Position numbers and translations under genes: made by a program
Notes under the pieces: generated by a model
The model's database searches: none
The model's input: the letters and a program-made list of their open reading frames with translations, nothing else
What the model was told of the DNA's origin: nothing
Shown here: piece by piece, positions 24,260 through 37,488 of the stretch
Layout of the letters: every line of letters starts with the position of its first letter
Numbering within the stretch: the stretch's first letter is position 1
Assembly: GCA_905182985.1 (NCBI GenBank)
Contig: CAJJDN010000005.1
Span: 375,823 to 439,822, forward strand
Direction: 5' to 3'
DNA from: Paramecium sonneborni
Taxonomy: Eukaryota; Ciliophora; Oligohymenophorea; Peniculida; Parameciidae
DNA: 64,000 nucleotides

Positions 24260-24685
24260 TTAATTTGAATTGTTTGTATATTATTATTATAGTTCTTAAT
24301 TGAAAAATACAGATCACTTATTCAATCTTATATTATGAATCTTTCAAAATAAAAACTCTAGTTATTTTATTCTTTAAAATCAAAACTTTATTTATTTTGT
24401 ATTTTTTCCATTAAAATGTAAATTTAAAAGTCATATTTTACCATCTCATAATTATTGATTCTATGAGTTTGAAGATATTACTATGAAATAGAAATAATTT
24501 GCATTACAATCATTTAACTATCTCAATAATTTTTAATAAATTTATAGATACATAATTATTAATGGAAAAAATATAATTATTATTTGAATATGAAAATTAG
24601 GTTCAGATGTTTAAAAATCTCAATAAAATTACTTAAATACAAATGAATTACTTATATTGCTTGATTTTTATAATTAAAATAAACT
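24260..24685. other. Intergenic region
   Basis: About 425 bp, AT-rich, between two plus-strand genes. It holds homopolymer runs and short random open frames. I see no gene, repeat or RNA structure. Confidence 0.4.
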
Positions 24686-25013
24686 ATGTAACCTTCAGTG
24701 ACTTACTTTGAACTTTAGACTCTCATTTTCTTGATTATTGTTGGAATGATCTTGATTTCTTTAAAATACTTTTAAGATCCAAAATAAAAAGAATCAAAAG
24801 TATTTCTTGTTAATTAATTGATAGTTAAAACTTTGGAATAGAATGATTACAAATTATGAAGGTATTTAACTAACCATGGATGAAGAATAACTTTTAAAAT
24901 AAACATTTAAGAACACCTTAAAAAATCGTTCAGTGAGAATTAGTCAATCAATACCAAGATAAATAAATACTAAAAAAAGAGTTAGCTTCAAAAAATTAGA
25001 TAATTATCTTTGA
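24686..25013 (+). CDS. Small single-pass membrane protein
   Basis: 100 residues after removing a 25-nt intron at 24800-24824. The N-terminus is MQPSVTYFELQ, followed by one strongly hydrophobic segment (TLIFLIIVGMILISL, about residues 12-27), then a charged cytosolic or lumenal tail ending in a basic stretch (VRISQSIPRQINTKKR). There is no signal peptide cleavage site, so a signal anchor is likely. Family not recognised. The coherent hydrophobic-then-basic layout and the canonical intron support a real gene. Confidence 0.5.
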
Positions 25014-25068
25014 TAAAATATCCTTTATTTATTTTTTAAATTAGAAAATTAGCAATTATATATATAAA

Positions 25069-26664
25069 TCATTATTTTTATTATTTGTAAAATTAATAAG
25101 TCATAAAATTTATAATCAAGGCTTGATTCATATTATTTCTAACATAAGATCCTTAAAATTATTATAAGCTAACTAATTTTATAAAATAATAGTATACATA
25201 ATCTTTTTTAAGTATATCCATAAGAATTTCGGTGAAATATTCTTTTTCTAATGAAAACTAAGCTGCTAAACTCTCAGCAGTAATAAAGTTTTTTTTATTT
25301 TTCAATAATTTAAAACTTGTATCTAAGACTTCCTCCTATATTAGAGTTTTACGTTAGATAGCATAAAGAATAAATTCAGCAAAAGTGATTTTACTATCTT
25401 TATCCATATCTACCTTAGTGAAAATATTCATGCAAATTGATTTAGTTTTATCACTGTCTAAAATAAATTCTTTATATGATGCTTGAAGTTCTGAAAGACT
25501 AAAAAACCCATCATTATCAAGATCTAATGACCTGAATACTGAATAAATATCTCGAAGTTTATCTGGTCTATAATTATTAATTATAAACTTCAGGATGTAA
25601 GCTTATAATATATTTAATTTTTTAGATTTTCTTAATCTAAGCAAAGTTTCTCTAACCTATTCTTCTCTTAAAAATACTTACTATTTTAAAAACCAAGGAT
25701 GTTTTGTTATTTCTATTAGTTTTATTCTTTTTTTTGGATTTTTCTCCAATAATTATTTTAATAATGATATGGCTTCATCAGATATTGATTATTCAAATTA
25801 AATTTCTGATATTAAGATTTCTATTCTTAATTTATTTAATGTAGTTGAATCATAAGGAGATGTACGATAAAGTAATTAATATAGAATAATTCCTAAAGAC
25901 CAAATATCTCTTTCTTCTGTATATTATTGAAATTCAAAATATTCTGGCGGTAAATAGTGTGTTTCTTCAAAAGATGGCTTTTTTTTCATAAAAAGATGGA
26001 ATAAATCATATAATTTTATGTATTTTTCTCCAAAAAGAGCAAAGGAATCTATAGTAAGATGACCATGCGTTAATTATTGATGGTGAATATAATCAATAAC
26101 TTCGACAATTTGGTTAAAAATGAAAGCAATATCTTGTTCAGTGATGAACATTTTAGAATTCAAGATTACTATCTCTTTGTTATTCTCTTCAGCCACATGA
26201 TATTTTTATTGTTCTTCATATATTTCATATTATTAAATTAAATTAGGATGATGCTAATTTAAATAAAAGAACATAATTACAAGTTAATAATTGAGTAATG
26301 AAGCAACATATTTTACTTCTGTAAGTTTATATGACTTGATAATTCTTAATATTCCTGTATTGTTATGCTAAATCGTTGTAAATGGAAAATCTTTTTCTTC
26401 TTTCTTTAATAAACTATAAAAAGTAGAAAAGTTGGTGCTTCTATAAACTATTGATTAATTTATATTTTGAAGACAGAATGTATTCATACTTTACACATTT
26501 ACAATTTACGGGATATTTTGTGTGTTACATCTTGTATTAGATCTTGCAACATTCTATTATGTTGTTGATCTGTTGGGTGTTGTTGACTAAGATTATTTTT
26601 ATTTTGTTTCTTGTAGTTTGAGTTTCAGAATTTTTTTCATTTCTTAAGAAGAGCAAGAGCCCAT
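25069..26664 (-). CDS. CDPK-like pseudokinase with EF-hands
   Basis: 515 residues after removing introns at 26489-26509 (AAG) and 26254-26280. The order is that of a calcium-dependent protein kinase: lipid-anchor N-terminus MGSCSSQEM (Gly2 myristoyl, Cys4 palmitoyl), kinase-like domain (about 60-330), junction, then EF-hands DLDNDGFFSLSE and DMDKDSKITFAE. The kinase part is degraded: no glycine loop, the catalytic HRDLKPEN is HGHLTIDS so the catalytic Asp is replaced by His, and DFG is replaced by YDLF. The C-lobe keeps YLPPEYFEF (APE-like), ERDIWSLGIILYQLLY and HPWF. It should not transfer phosphate. It is probably a Ca2+-regulated scaffold. The start was chosen for the anchor motif. Confidence 0.75.
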
Positions 26665-26948
26665 TTTCTTACAATAAATTTATTTTTTGAGGAAGATTAA
26701 AGAAATATGAGTTATCAAATATATATGTACTGAAATGATATATGAATACGTAATATTTTAAATATGATTAATTTCATAATTAAAATCAGAAAAAAATTAT
26801 AAAGTTATGCTAAAATGAAAAATACTTTTTTGAGGTAAATTCCTATAACTTTATATATTTCTATAAATTACTTAAAAATGAACAAAAAGGTAACATTTTT
26901 AATGATTCATAAATATTCATTATTATAATATTATAAAGTAGTTATTAA

Positions 26949-28816
26949 TCAATATTTATTTTATTATTTATATTGGAGGAAACCTATATTATTTATAAGT
27001 TATTACTTATTCCTGGTCTGATAGATAATTTCTAAACATTAGTAATTTTGATTGGTAATTCATCTTTTACTTTTAAAAATTCTGTAAAACTGGCAGTTCT
27101 TTATTTTAAACTTTCGTTAGACCTGATACTATCTAGTATTCTGTTTGTCTATTCTGTACTTTATTATATTGATATAGATTATTTTTAAAAAGAAGATGCC
27201 TGTTATTAAGTTAAACTAGATTTTTGTAATAATTATTATATCGATCTTTAATCATATTAAGACTGATTTGAATATAAGGATTTTTAATCAAGCTCTTATT
27301 CAAAAGTTAAAACTTATTGCTTAACTTAAAAAGAAGAAGTTGGAGATTGTACACATTCATCTTAACTATTGTTTACCTCTTAAAAAGTAATTAATTTAGT
27401 TTGACACAATGCAATGCTCTCTCTTTAACTTCCCATAATGGCAAAATCACTAATATGATTTAAATCATTCATTTAAACTGATTTTTTTGTTTCTATTACA
27501 AAACTAGGTTCTCTACTTAATTTTCGTAAACTTTAAAAGTTTTGCATTAATTAGTCATATCTATTAGATTTATTAGAGAAAGCTGTAAGTGGAGGAACTT
27601 AATCAATAAGTTCCTACTATTTAACTATTTCTTACTCATCATTACTATATCTTTTAGCTGATGAAATCTTTCCTTAACTGTTATCTAATTGAACATATTT
27701 AACTGTTTCTTTCATAACTTATTATTCACTGAATAGTTCTGGTTCGACTAATGTTGGTGATTTTATAAAAGATTCCAATTAAGATGGTCCAAAAGTTGTT
27801 CTACAATCATTTCCTTATGCTATTTCTAATTACATATTAATTTGATTTTGTTCCAAACTGCTTTCAAAAGATACATTAATCTTCTTATTTTGATTTGTAG
27901 ATATTTCTATTGGTATAATAGATGATAAATTGCTTATCGTAAATTAAGATTTACCATATATATCTTCAATACTCTCATTCTGTTATTATCTCATTTGATT
28001 ATAAAAACTATTTAAATTAGATTTGCTGTTTAAGACTGATATTTATTATTATCTTAAAGCTTCTTATTATTACTTTATAATTTCCAACTGTTATTATAAA
28101 ATTTATGATTATTCTTCTAGAAATTATTATTTATTTTAAGAACTTTCATCATTATTGTTGAATATTTCTGGTTTTTTAATGCTCTTTTGACTTGAATAGT
28201 CAAAATAAGGGGCTTTTATTTATGGTTCCTTATAATCTAATAAATGCTTGATCTTCTCATTCTATTTTTAGAGCATTTCAATAGGCTTAGGATTATGAGA
28301 TTAATATCTTTTAGTGGCTTCTTATAAATCCCTCAAAATATTTTATTTTAGATTATCTACCATATCCATAATTTAAGGATCTTCCGGCTATTTAAATGCT
28401 GATTTATTTTAGCTTTTCGATGTCTAATTTTATTAAATACATCTTAATGGACTTACAGAACCTCTACCTCGAGTATTAATTACAATTGGATTCTTTTAAG
28501 CTATAGGAGTTTATGATCGATTATCTTAATATGTAAGTTTTTTTGATGGTTAATTCTCTTTATTGTTTTTACAAGTGGAATTATCGAAATAATTTCTAAT
28601 CGATTATTATGAATTAATTTCTCTTGTAGTGTGAATAACTTTTTCTTATTTATCAGTTTTCTCACATTTTTATACTTCTGCAATTCTTTTAGAAGATGGA
28701 TGAAGTGTGCTTTTTGTTCGACTAGCTTAAGTAACTAATTATGTTAACTATTAAATTGCATTTATTTAAGGATTTCTAACAAGCTTTACAAAATGTTGAC
28801 GATCGTTGGATAACAT
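26949..28816 (-). CDS. Gln-rich coiled-coil protein, function unknown
   Basis: 614 residues after removing one 23-nt intron at 26984-27006 near the 3' end. It is a low-complexity protein rich in Gln, Ser, Asn and Lys. Residues 1-140 contain basic and Ser/Thr-rich stretches, with a short RGRGSVSPLR. A Gln-rich coiled coil lies around 230-270, and the rest is probably disordered. It is encoded mostly with TAA and TAG codons, so under the standard code it disappears. No domain is recognised. The start codon lies 23 bp from that of the next gene on the opposite strand. Confidence 0.5.
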
Positions 28817-28839
28817 ATTAATTTTTATTAATAAATTAA

Positions 28840-29933
28840 ATGAAACTAATCTAATAAGAGTATTACTTCAGCAGACCTAAAATTAGTAGTCTTTATTCAC
28901 CTGAGAGTAAATTTAAATCAATATCTCATTATTCTGATAAATCATTAATACAAAATATAGATACGTAAATCTAAATTAATTAGATCTTACAAAATATTCA
29001 ATACTTGAAAGGCAAAATCAATTATGAAAAAAATTAACTCCATTAATTATCTTTCCTTAATAGTCATAGTAATTTTTCATTTACTTCTATTCCTTTAAGC
29101 AAATTAGACCCTGAGTCTTATACAATGAAATAAAAAATTGTATAACTTAAAGAACAAGTATTAATGTAAAATATTAGTTAAAACAATTAGAGAATCAAGA
29201 AAAGCAAATTCAAATGATGAACTATTAAAAAATTGATTAAAATGAAGAATATGCCTTCAAAAATTATACTATGATCATAATGAAGAATAAAACTAAATAA
29301 TAACTTATTTAACATAAAAATTAACTTATTAATTAGATCAAATAATTAAAACATGAAATCTATATGGATTAAATGGAAATTAATATATAAGACAATCAAA
29401 TTTGTGTTTTAGAAAAGAAAAACAGAATATATTTAGCCAAATTATCTAAAGTTTCAGAATAGCTTAAGGAAATTAAATAAAATGTTAGTGCATACTAATA
29501 ATTTGATATGAAAAAATCTAGATAAATTAAAGATTTTATGAGTAAATTGGGAGCAGGTGATTCTAAAACAGATGATATGGATGAAGTACTTAAAAATTAT
29601 AATAGAAAAATACTAAATAATTAAAAAACAATAGATGACTTTCTATTAATCGGCCAACAAAGATCATATTATACATTATCATAAATATAAGATATTGAAT
29701 ATTAAATTTAATAATAAAAAGAAGTCAAATCATAAATTTATTCATAAATTAATGAATTAAAGTTACATATAACTAAATACTCAAAGGCAAAAAGAACTTC
29801 ACTAGAAAATAATTACAATAAAGATAATATAAATGATGAAGAAAAAGTTGAATGGATTTTAAATAGCAAAGAATCGAATGAGTTTCCTTAAGCATAATCA
29901 AAAATTATTGATTAATTTGAAAATGAATTTTGA
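28840..29933 (+). CDS. Coiled-coil protein, function unknown
   Basis: 357 residues after removing a 20-nt intron at 29158-29177, near the lower size limit. The N-terminal 90 residues are Ser-rich (YFSRPKISSLYSPESKFKS); from about residue 105 the protein is a continuous charged coiled coil, followed by a helical segment with GAGDSKTDDMDEV and an acidic end. No catalytic motif is seen. It may be structural. The neighbouring head-to-head gene also encodes a coiled-coil protein, so the two may be co-expressed from one short promoter, but this is inference. Confidence 0.5.
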
Positions 29934-30059
29934 TAATAAATTTATATAAAATTATTATCTAATTATTTAAGTTAGAATCATTCAATTTAAGAATGTGATA
30001 ACTTAATAAAGTTTTTATAATGGTTAAATTATGTTCTTAATATTTTAAACAATAATAAT

Positions 30060-30610
30060 TCATTCTTCTTTTTTATAAAGAAATCTTTTTAAAGTATTTA
30101 TATCCATTTTTTATTATTAAACTCCTAATGCTTTTGTGATCATACTAGAATTATATATAATAAATAAAAGTACTTTATTTTATCGTATTAATGCATTAAG
30201 AACTCTCTTTTAGCTCTTGCTACTCTTGGTTAAATGAATGTAATAGCTATAGTAATAGGTGTAACTATCTTAATATTTATGATATGTATACAAAAATGAC
30301 TCCCAAAATAATTTATATATTATATAATTATGCTTGCCTTTAAATTTATTTCTTTGTTGATTTATTATATGTGTCTGGATTGAATAACCAATGTAATCTA
30401 GTTTTAATCTTTTTATATGTAACACTATAAATATCATCTCCTGCACTATTATTATTATTTCTATTATCTTTACCTCCAATAATGTAATCTTTTTCCAAGT
30501 TAATCTCTTACATCAATTCCTATAGTTTCATTCTGATTCTCAAATTCTAGAAATTCTGATTAAAATTCATTGTTAATTGCTCTTTAATATCTTTCCTATT
30601 AATCACCCAT
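30060..30610 (-). CDS. Small membrane protein with one or two hydrophobic segments
   Basis: 156 residues after removing introns at 30446-30473, 30269-30291 (AAG) and 30145-30173. The first 60 residues are hydrophilic (MGDQQERYQRAINNEF), the middle has TRLHWLFNPDTYNKS, and a long hydrophobic stretch follows (about 95-120: YNIQIILGVIFIVTPITIAI), then a basic segment PRVARAKREFLMHQYDK and a short hydrophilic end. The hydrophobic stretch is formed across the AAG splice, which supports that acceptor. Family not recognised; it could be an organelle membrane protein. The start is 21 bp from that of the IGBP1 gene on the other strand. Confidence 0.5.
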
Positions 30611-30631
30611 ATTTATTTTATTATTTTTTTA

Positions 30632-31700
30632 ATGAATAGTGAAGAAGAAATTCTTAAATAATTTGATACATTACTTAAATAAGTAAATATATATGAAGAC
30701 TAAAATCCTGGTGATGATAAATTGATGGAGTTGATTGAGAAATTTTAATAAACTCAATAAGCAATTATTAAACAGCATATTTTTTCTCCAAATGAAGAAT
30801 TCAATGAAATTAAAACAGAACATTTGAAATTTTTTTTATTGCCATTTTATGTTGGTTGGGCATTAAGTTAAGTACAAAATGAAGACATTAGATTAAAGAA
30901 CATTGAAACATCTAACTATTATGTGAAAGAATTTCTGAAATTATTAAAGCATTACGAAATATTAAAAGGAAATCACTTAAAATTATTTAAATCAATGATG
31001 GAAAATGATGTTTTATAAATAAATAGAGATGACAAGATAGCAAACTATAAAGAATAACAAAATTTGAATAAATAAATATAGGTATATATGGAAAATAACT
31101 ACTTTAGAATTTATAAAAATTAGATGATGATAAATTATCGAGAGAAATTATAACATTATAATTAAATTAAAAAATAATATTTTCTTTTGATATTTTGAAT
31201 ACTAATTAATAGGAATTAGAGATACTGAAATTTAAATCAGCAATGAAAAAAGATAAATAACTTTAATAGTAATATTAAGAATAGTAAGAGAAGCCAATAC
31301 CAAAAATGAAAGTTTGGAATATACCAGTAAATATAAATAATAAGAATATTTTAGAAACCAACAATGCAACCCTAATTTTTTGATCCTCATTGTTAGCATT
31401 GTTAAACAGAATCAGAACTTAGATAAAAACATGTAGCTGAAGTTTGGTAACCAAATGCAGCTAGACTTCCAAATATGACATTAGAAGAATTTGCTGATTC
31501 AGAAATGAAAGTAAATTAATATATAAATATTAGTTTGCTAAAGATTAAGAAACAAAGATGAAAAAAGCTTAAGAAGAATAATAAAAATTAGAAGCAGATA
31601 AGGATGATGATAAAGATTATTGGGCAGATTAATAAACATTAAAAGATAGAAATTGGGATGATTGGAAAGATGATAATGAAAAAGGAGCTGGTAATAAAAT

Positions 31701-31710
<10 letters not shown>
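30632..31710 (+). CDS. IGBP1: IGBP1/Tap42 (alpha4) PP2A regulator
   Basis: 333 residues after removing three introns: 26 nt ending at about 31106, 28 nt ending at about 31356, and 23 nt ending at about 31531. Tap42/alpha4 binds the catalytic subunits of PP2A-type phosphatases and protects them while they are not in holoenzymes. The C-terminus is diagnostic: PNMTLEEFADSEM, then a Lys/Glu-rich helix, then LKDRNWDDWKDDNEKGAGNK and the end MGR. The N-terminal 230 residues are helical, as expected for the TPR-like fold (LPFYVGWALSQ). Its last 10 bases and stop codon recur at 32750, at the start of the duplicated assembly segment. Confidence 0.88.
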
Positions 31711-33822
<2,112 letters not shown>

Positions 33823-33849
33823 TATATATAAAACAAAAAATTATTAATA

Positions 33850-35451
33850 TCATTTTTATTAAGAGTTATTATTAAAGTTGTGTTACAATGCTTTAACTTA
33901 CCAATTTATTAGATTATTTATTCTACATCTCACTGTTAAAGGTTTTGGGGTCAATAATTGAACCGAACTTGTCTAATTTCTAAATGTTAAACTTGTTTAA
34001 AGATTATTTAATGTATTTATTGTTTATAGATTTAATTTTGGAATACTTTTTTAGATATTCTTATCTTTCAAATGTTTTTCAGATTTGTAAATCATCAATT
34101 TTTTAAGATCATTTGCCTTTAATTTAGATGAATTTTTATCATTATATCTTTTTTTATTGTAAGGATTATTTTAATAGGCAATCGGATTCAAAACACTATT
34201 GAAATTCTTAGAAATTTTATAACAATCTAATTGGTTAATTATTTTAATTGATCTACTAGAAGAACTTTTTAACTATGAATTTCTATATGTTTCCCTGGAA
34301 GAATCTGGTTTATTTACTTTACTTAAAATTTAATGCAATCCTTTATTATTTTAAGTTTATTTATTCTTTTTTTATGTAGGTGTATTTTTCTCCATATCTC
34401 TAATAGATTTCATAATTTTAAGCTCAAGTTACTTCATTTCTGGTATTGAATTTTTACCTTCTTTATTTTAATCCATCTTATTCTCAATTCTGACCTTACT
34501 TAAGTTAGAATATCTATTAAATAATTAAATCAAGCTTTCTTTTTGAACATTAACATCTTTAGTTCTCTCTTAAGATGTTTTCAGTAACTTACTAACAGAA
34601 TCAGTAGTAAATCTAGTTGATAAAGGAGCTCTAATATCATTGCATTTATTCTAAGTTCGTGATGATTAAGATAAAGCAAATTCATCCAATTTTAAAGATT
34701 TTTTAAAAGTAGGATTTGATTTCTTAAATACTTGATATTTTTAAACATTTTTATGATTGTTTATTTGATCAGGATTGAATGCTTTCAACATTTACATAAT
34801 TTCACTTTTTTGATCTTCTTAGATTTTTGAGATCTTACTAATTTCTTGTTAGCTTATTTAATTAAAATCTCCTTATTATTTTATATCTTAAAGAATGTTG
34901 TCGACATTATTATTTATAGATGAATCATTACTAATTTCAGATTCAGGAGTAGTTTAAGATTCTATAGGTTTATCTCCTACAATACCTTTTGGAGTTTGAT
35001 TTGGATTGTTCCGATTCTCATATTCTATTTATCTTTGTATTTTATAGTATTCAAGTTTTCGCTTTTTGTCATAATACAAATTTAAAATTCGAATCAAATT
35101 CTTATGAACTGTAAATCGAGGTAAATCGTTATGAAATTTGTAGAACTCTGTTAGTAATTTAATTTTAGAAAATTATTCATTAATATAGTAAAATCTCTTC
35201 ATTCTCTCTCCTAATTCATTAAACTGAGTATCATCCTTAATTTATCACGAATTGCTTACATAAAATTAAATAGTAGCTGGTGTTCTGTTCTTACCCAAAA
35301 TATCGTTAATTTCTTTAGTGAAATAATAATTTTAAGAAGCAGAATATTTATGGTAAAGGGTATGGTTGATAATGTTACTAGATGTAGATTCTGAATGATA
35401 ATTTCTGACATACCCCAGTGTTTTTAATTAACATTTATGCTATTAATTCAT
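33850..35451 (-). CDS. Coiled-coil/low-complexity protein, complete copy
   Basis: 525 residues after removing a 24-nt intron at 35236-35259 (AAG acceptor). The N-terminal 130 residues look folded, with LYHKYSASQNYYFTKEINDI and then FNELGERMKRFYYINEQ, possibly a small helical domain. The rest is Lys/Ser/Asn/Gln-rich with short helices and is probably disordered. Start codon: the ATG at 35449-35451 is the first in frame, 18 bp from the divergent small ORF. Family not recognised. Most of the gene is repeated at 35518-36859 because of an assembly join, so only one copy is expected in the genome. Confidence 0.5.
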
Positions 35452-36924
35452 ATAAAAATAAATAAGTAAATGTCCGAAGAATTAAATTCAAGTCTTGACT
35501 CTCTTGAATTAGATTTNCATTTGCCTTTAATTTAGATGAATTTTTATCATTATATCTTTTTTTATTGTAAGGATTATTTTAATAGGCAATCGGATTCAAA
35601 ACACTATTGAAATTCTTAGAAATTTTATAACAATCTAATTGGTTAATTATTTTAATTGATCTACTAGAAGAACTTTTTAACTATGAATTTCTATATGTTT
35701 CCCTGGAAGAATCTGGTTTATTTACTTTACTTAAAATTTAATGCAATCCTTTATTATTTTAAGTTTATTTATTCTTTTTTTATGTAGGTGTATTTTTCTC
35801 CATATCTCTAATAGATTTCATAATTTTAAGCTCAAGTTACTTCATTTCTGGTATTGAATTTTTACCTTCTTTATTTTAATCCATCTTATTCTCAATTCTG
35901 ACCTTACTTAAGTTAGAATATCTATTAAATAATTAAATCAAGCTTTCTTTTTGAACATTAACATCTTTAGTTCTCTCTTAAGATGTTTTCAGTAACTTAC
36001 TAACAGAATCAGTAGTAAATCTAGTTGATAAAGGAGCTCTAATATCATTGCATTTATTCTAAGTTCGTGATGATTAAGATAAAGCAAATTCATCCAATTT
36101 TAAAGATTTTTTAAAAGTAGGATTTGATTTCTTAAATACTTGATATTTTTAAACATTTTTATGATTGTTTATTTGATCAGGATTGAATGCTTTCAACATT
36201 TACATAATTTCACTTTTTTGATCTTCTTAGATTTTTGAGATCTTACTAATTTCTTGTTAGCTTATTTAATTAAAATCTCCTTATTATTTTATATCTTAAA
36301 GAATGTTGTCGACATTATTATTTATAGATGAATCATTACTAATTTCAGATTCAGGAGTAGTTTAAGATTCTATAGGTTTATCTCCTACAATACCTTTTGG
36401 AGTTTGATTTGGATTGTTCCGATTCTCATATTCTATTTATCTTTGTATTTTATAGTATTCAAGTTTTCGCTTTTTGTCATAATACAAATTTAAAATTCGA
36501 ATCAAATTCTTATGAACTGTAAATCGAGGTAAATCGTTATGAAATTTGTAGAACTCTGTTAGTAATTTAATTTTAGAAAATTATTCATTAATATAGTAAA
36601 ATCTCTTCATTCTCTCTCCTAATTCATTAAACTGAGTATCATCCTTAATTTATCACGAATTGCTTACATAAAATTAAATAGTAGCTGGTGTTCTGTTCTT
36701 ACCCAAAATATCGTTAATTTCTTTAGTGAAATAATAATTTTAAGAAGCAGAATATTTATGGTAAAGGGTATGGTTGATAATGTTACTAGATGTAGATTCT
36801 GAATGATAATTTCTGACATACCCCAGTGTTTTTAATTAACATTTATGCTATTAATTCATATAAAAATAAATAAGTAAATGTCCGAAGAATTAAATTCAAG
36901 TCTTGACTCTCTTGAATTAGATTT
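34110..36924. repeat. 1407-bp direct repeat either side of a single N (assembly overlap)
   Basis: Bases 34110-35516 recur as 35518-36924, with an N at 35517 between them; I noticed no differences. The repeat contains most of a minus-strand gene and the first 15 codons of a plus-strand ORF, and both are truncated exactly at the N. This is the signature of two overlapping contigs placed end to end. Together with the first join it implies a short contig of about 2.77 kb (32750-35516) that overlaps both neighbours. Confidence 0.85.
35518..36859 (-). CDS. Second, 3'-truncated copy of the coiled-coil gene
   Basis: Identical, as far as I can see, to 34110-35451, starting at ATG 36857-36859 and running into the N at 35517, so the last 80-90 codons are missing. 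It is listed only so that it is not mistaken for a paralogue: it is best explained by the unmerged contig overlap. Confidence 0.7.
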
Positions 36925-37144
36925 GTACCATAAACCTAATCCTCGTATAAGAACTATAATTAAGTATCTCAGAGCCTAAAATATTAAATTTTGCACCGAC
37001 CCAAAAAAAAAAGAAGAAGACTACTATTCTAAACAGTCATCACTAGAGTTCAATAATGATGTTGACTTTGGAATAAGAAGAAATAGATTTGCAAAAAGAG
37101 GTCCCCAAAGAAATGGAATCACTTTCGTTTCAAATACCTCCTGA
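36878..37144 (+). CDS. Small basic protein, function unknown
   Basis: 88 residues, no intron. It begins MSEELNSSLDSLELDLYHK, followed by a basic segment (NPRIRTIIKYLRAQN), a Lys/Glu cluster and the end RRNRFAKRGPQRNGITF. No domain is recognised. Its first 47 bases are also present at 35470-35516 just before the N, as part of the assembly repeat. The base composition is a little richer in GC than the flanks, which supports coding. Confidence 0.45.
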
Positions 37145-37488
37145 TTTACTATTATTTGTTTTTTTAATATTTGATTCAGTAAGCTCATATTACATATTCT
37201 TCTGGAACTTCTTTACTTTCTAAAACAACAATAAATCAGCTTCTATGACTTATAATCTTGATTTTCAAGTTATTTAGGTTAGTATGGATGGATTTAAATC
37301 TTGGTTTTACCAAATTTGATTTTGTTTTAAAATGAATTTTGGGAGAGTATGATTTAATAAAGAATTTCTCAAAAATATTGACTAATAAATCAAAATTAAT
37401 TGTTAATAATAAAATATATATATTAGACAGTTATTATAAGCTGTTGTTTATTTAACATAAAATTTGAACTCTTAATAATTTTATTATA
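37145..37488. other. Intergenic region
   Basis: About 340 bp of AT-rich DNA between two plus-strand genes. I see no gene, repeat or RNA structure; the last 100 bases are nearly pure A and T and probably hold the promoter of the next gene. Confidence 0.4.
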
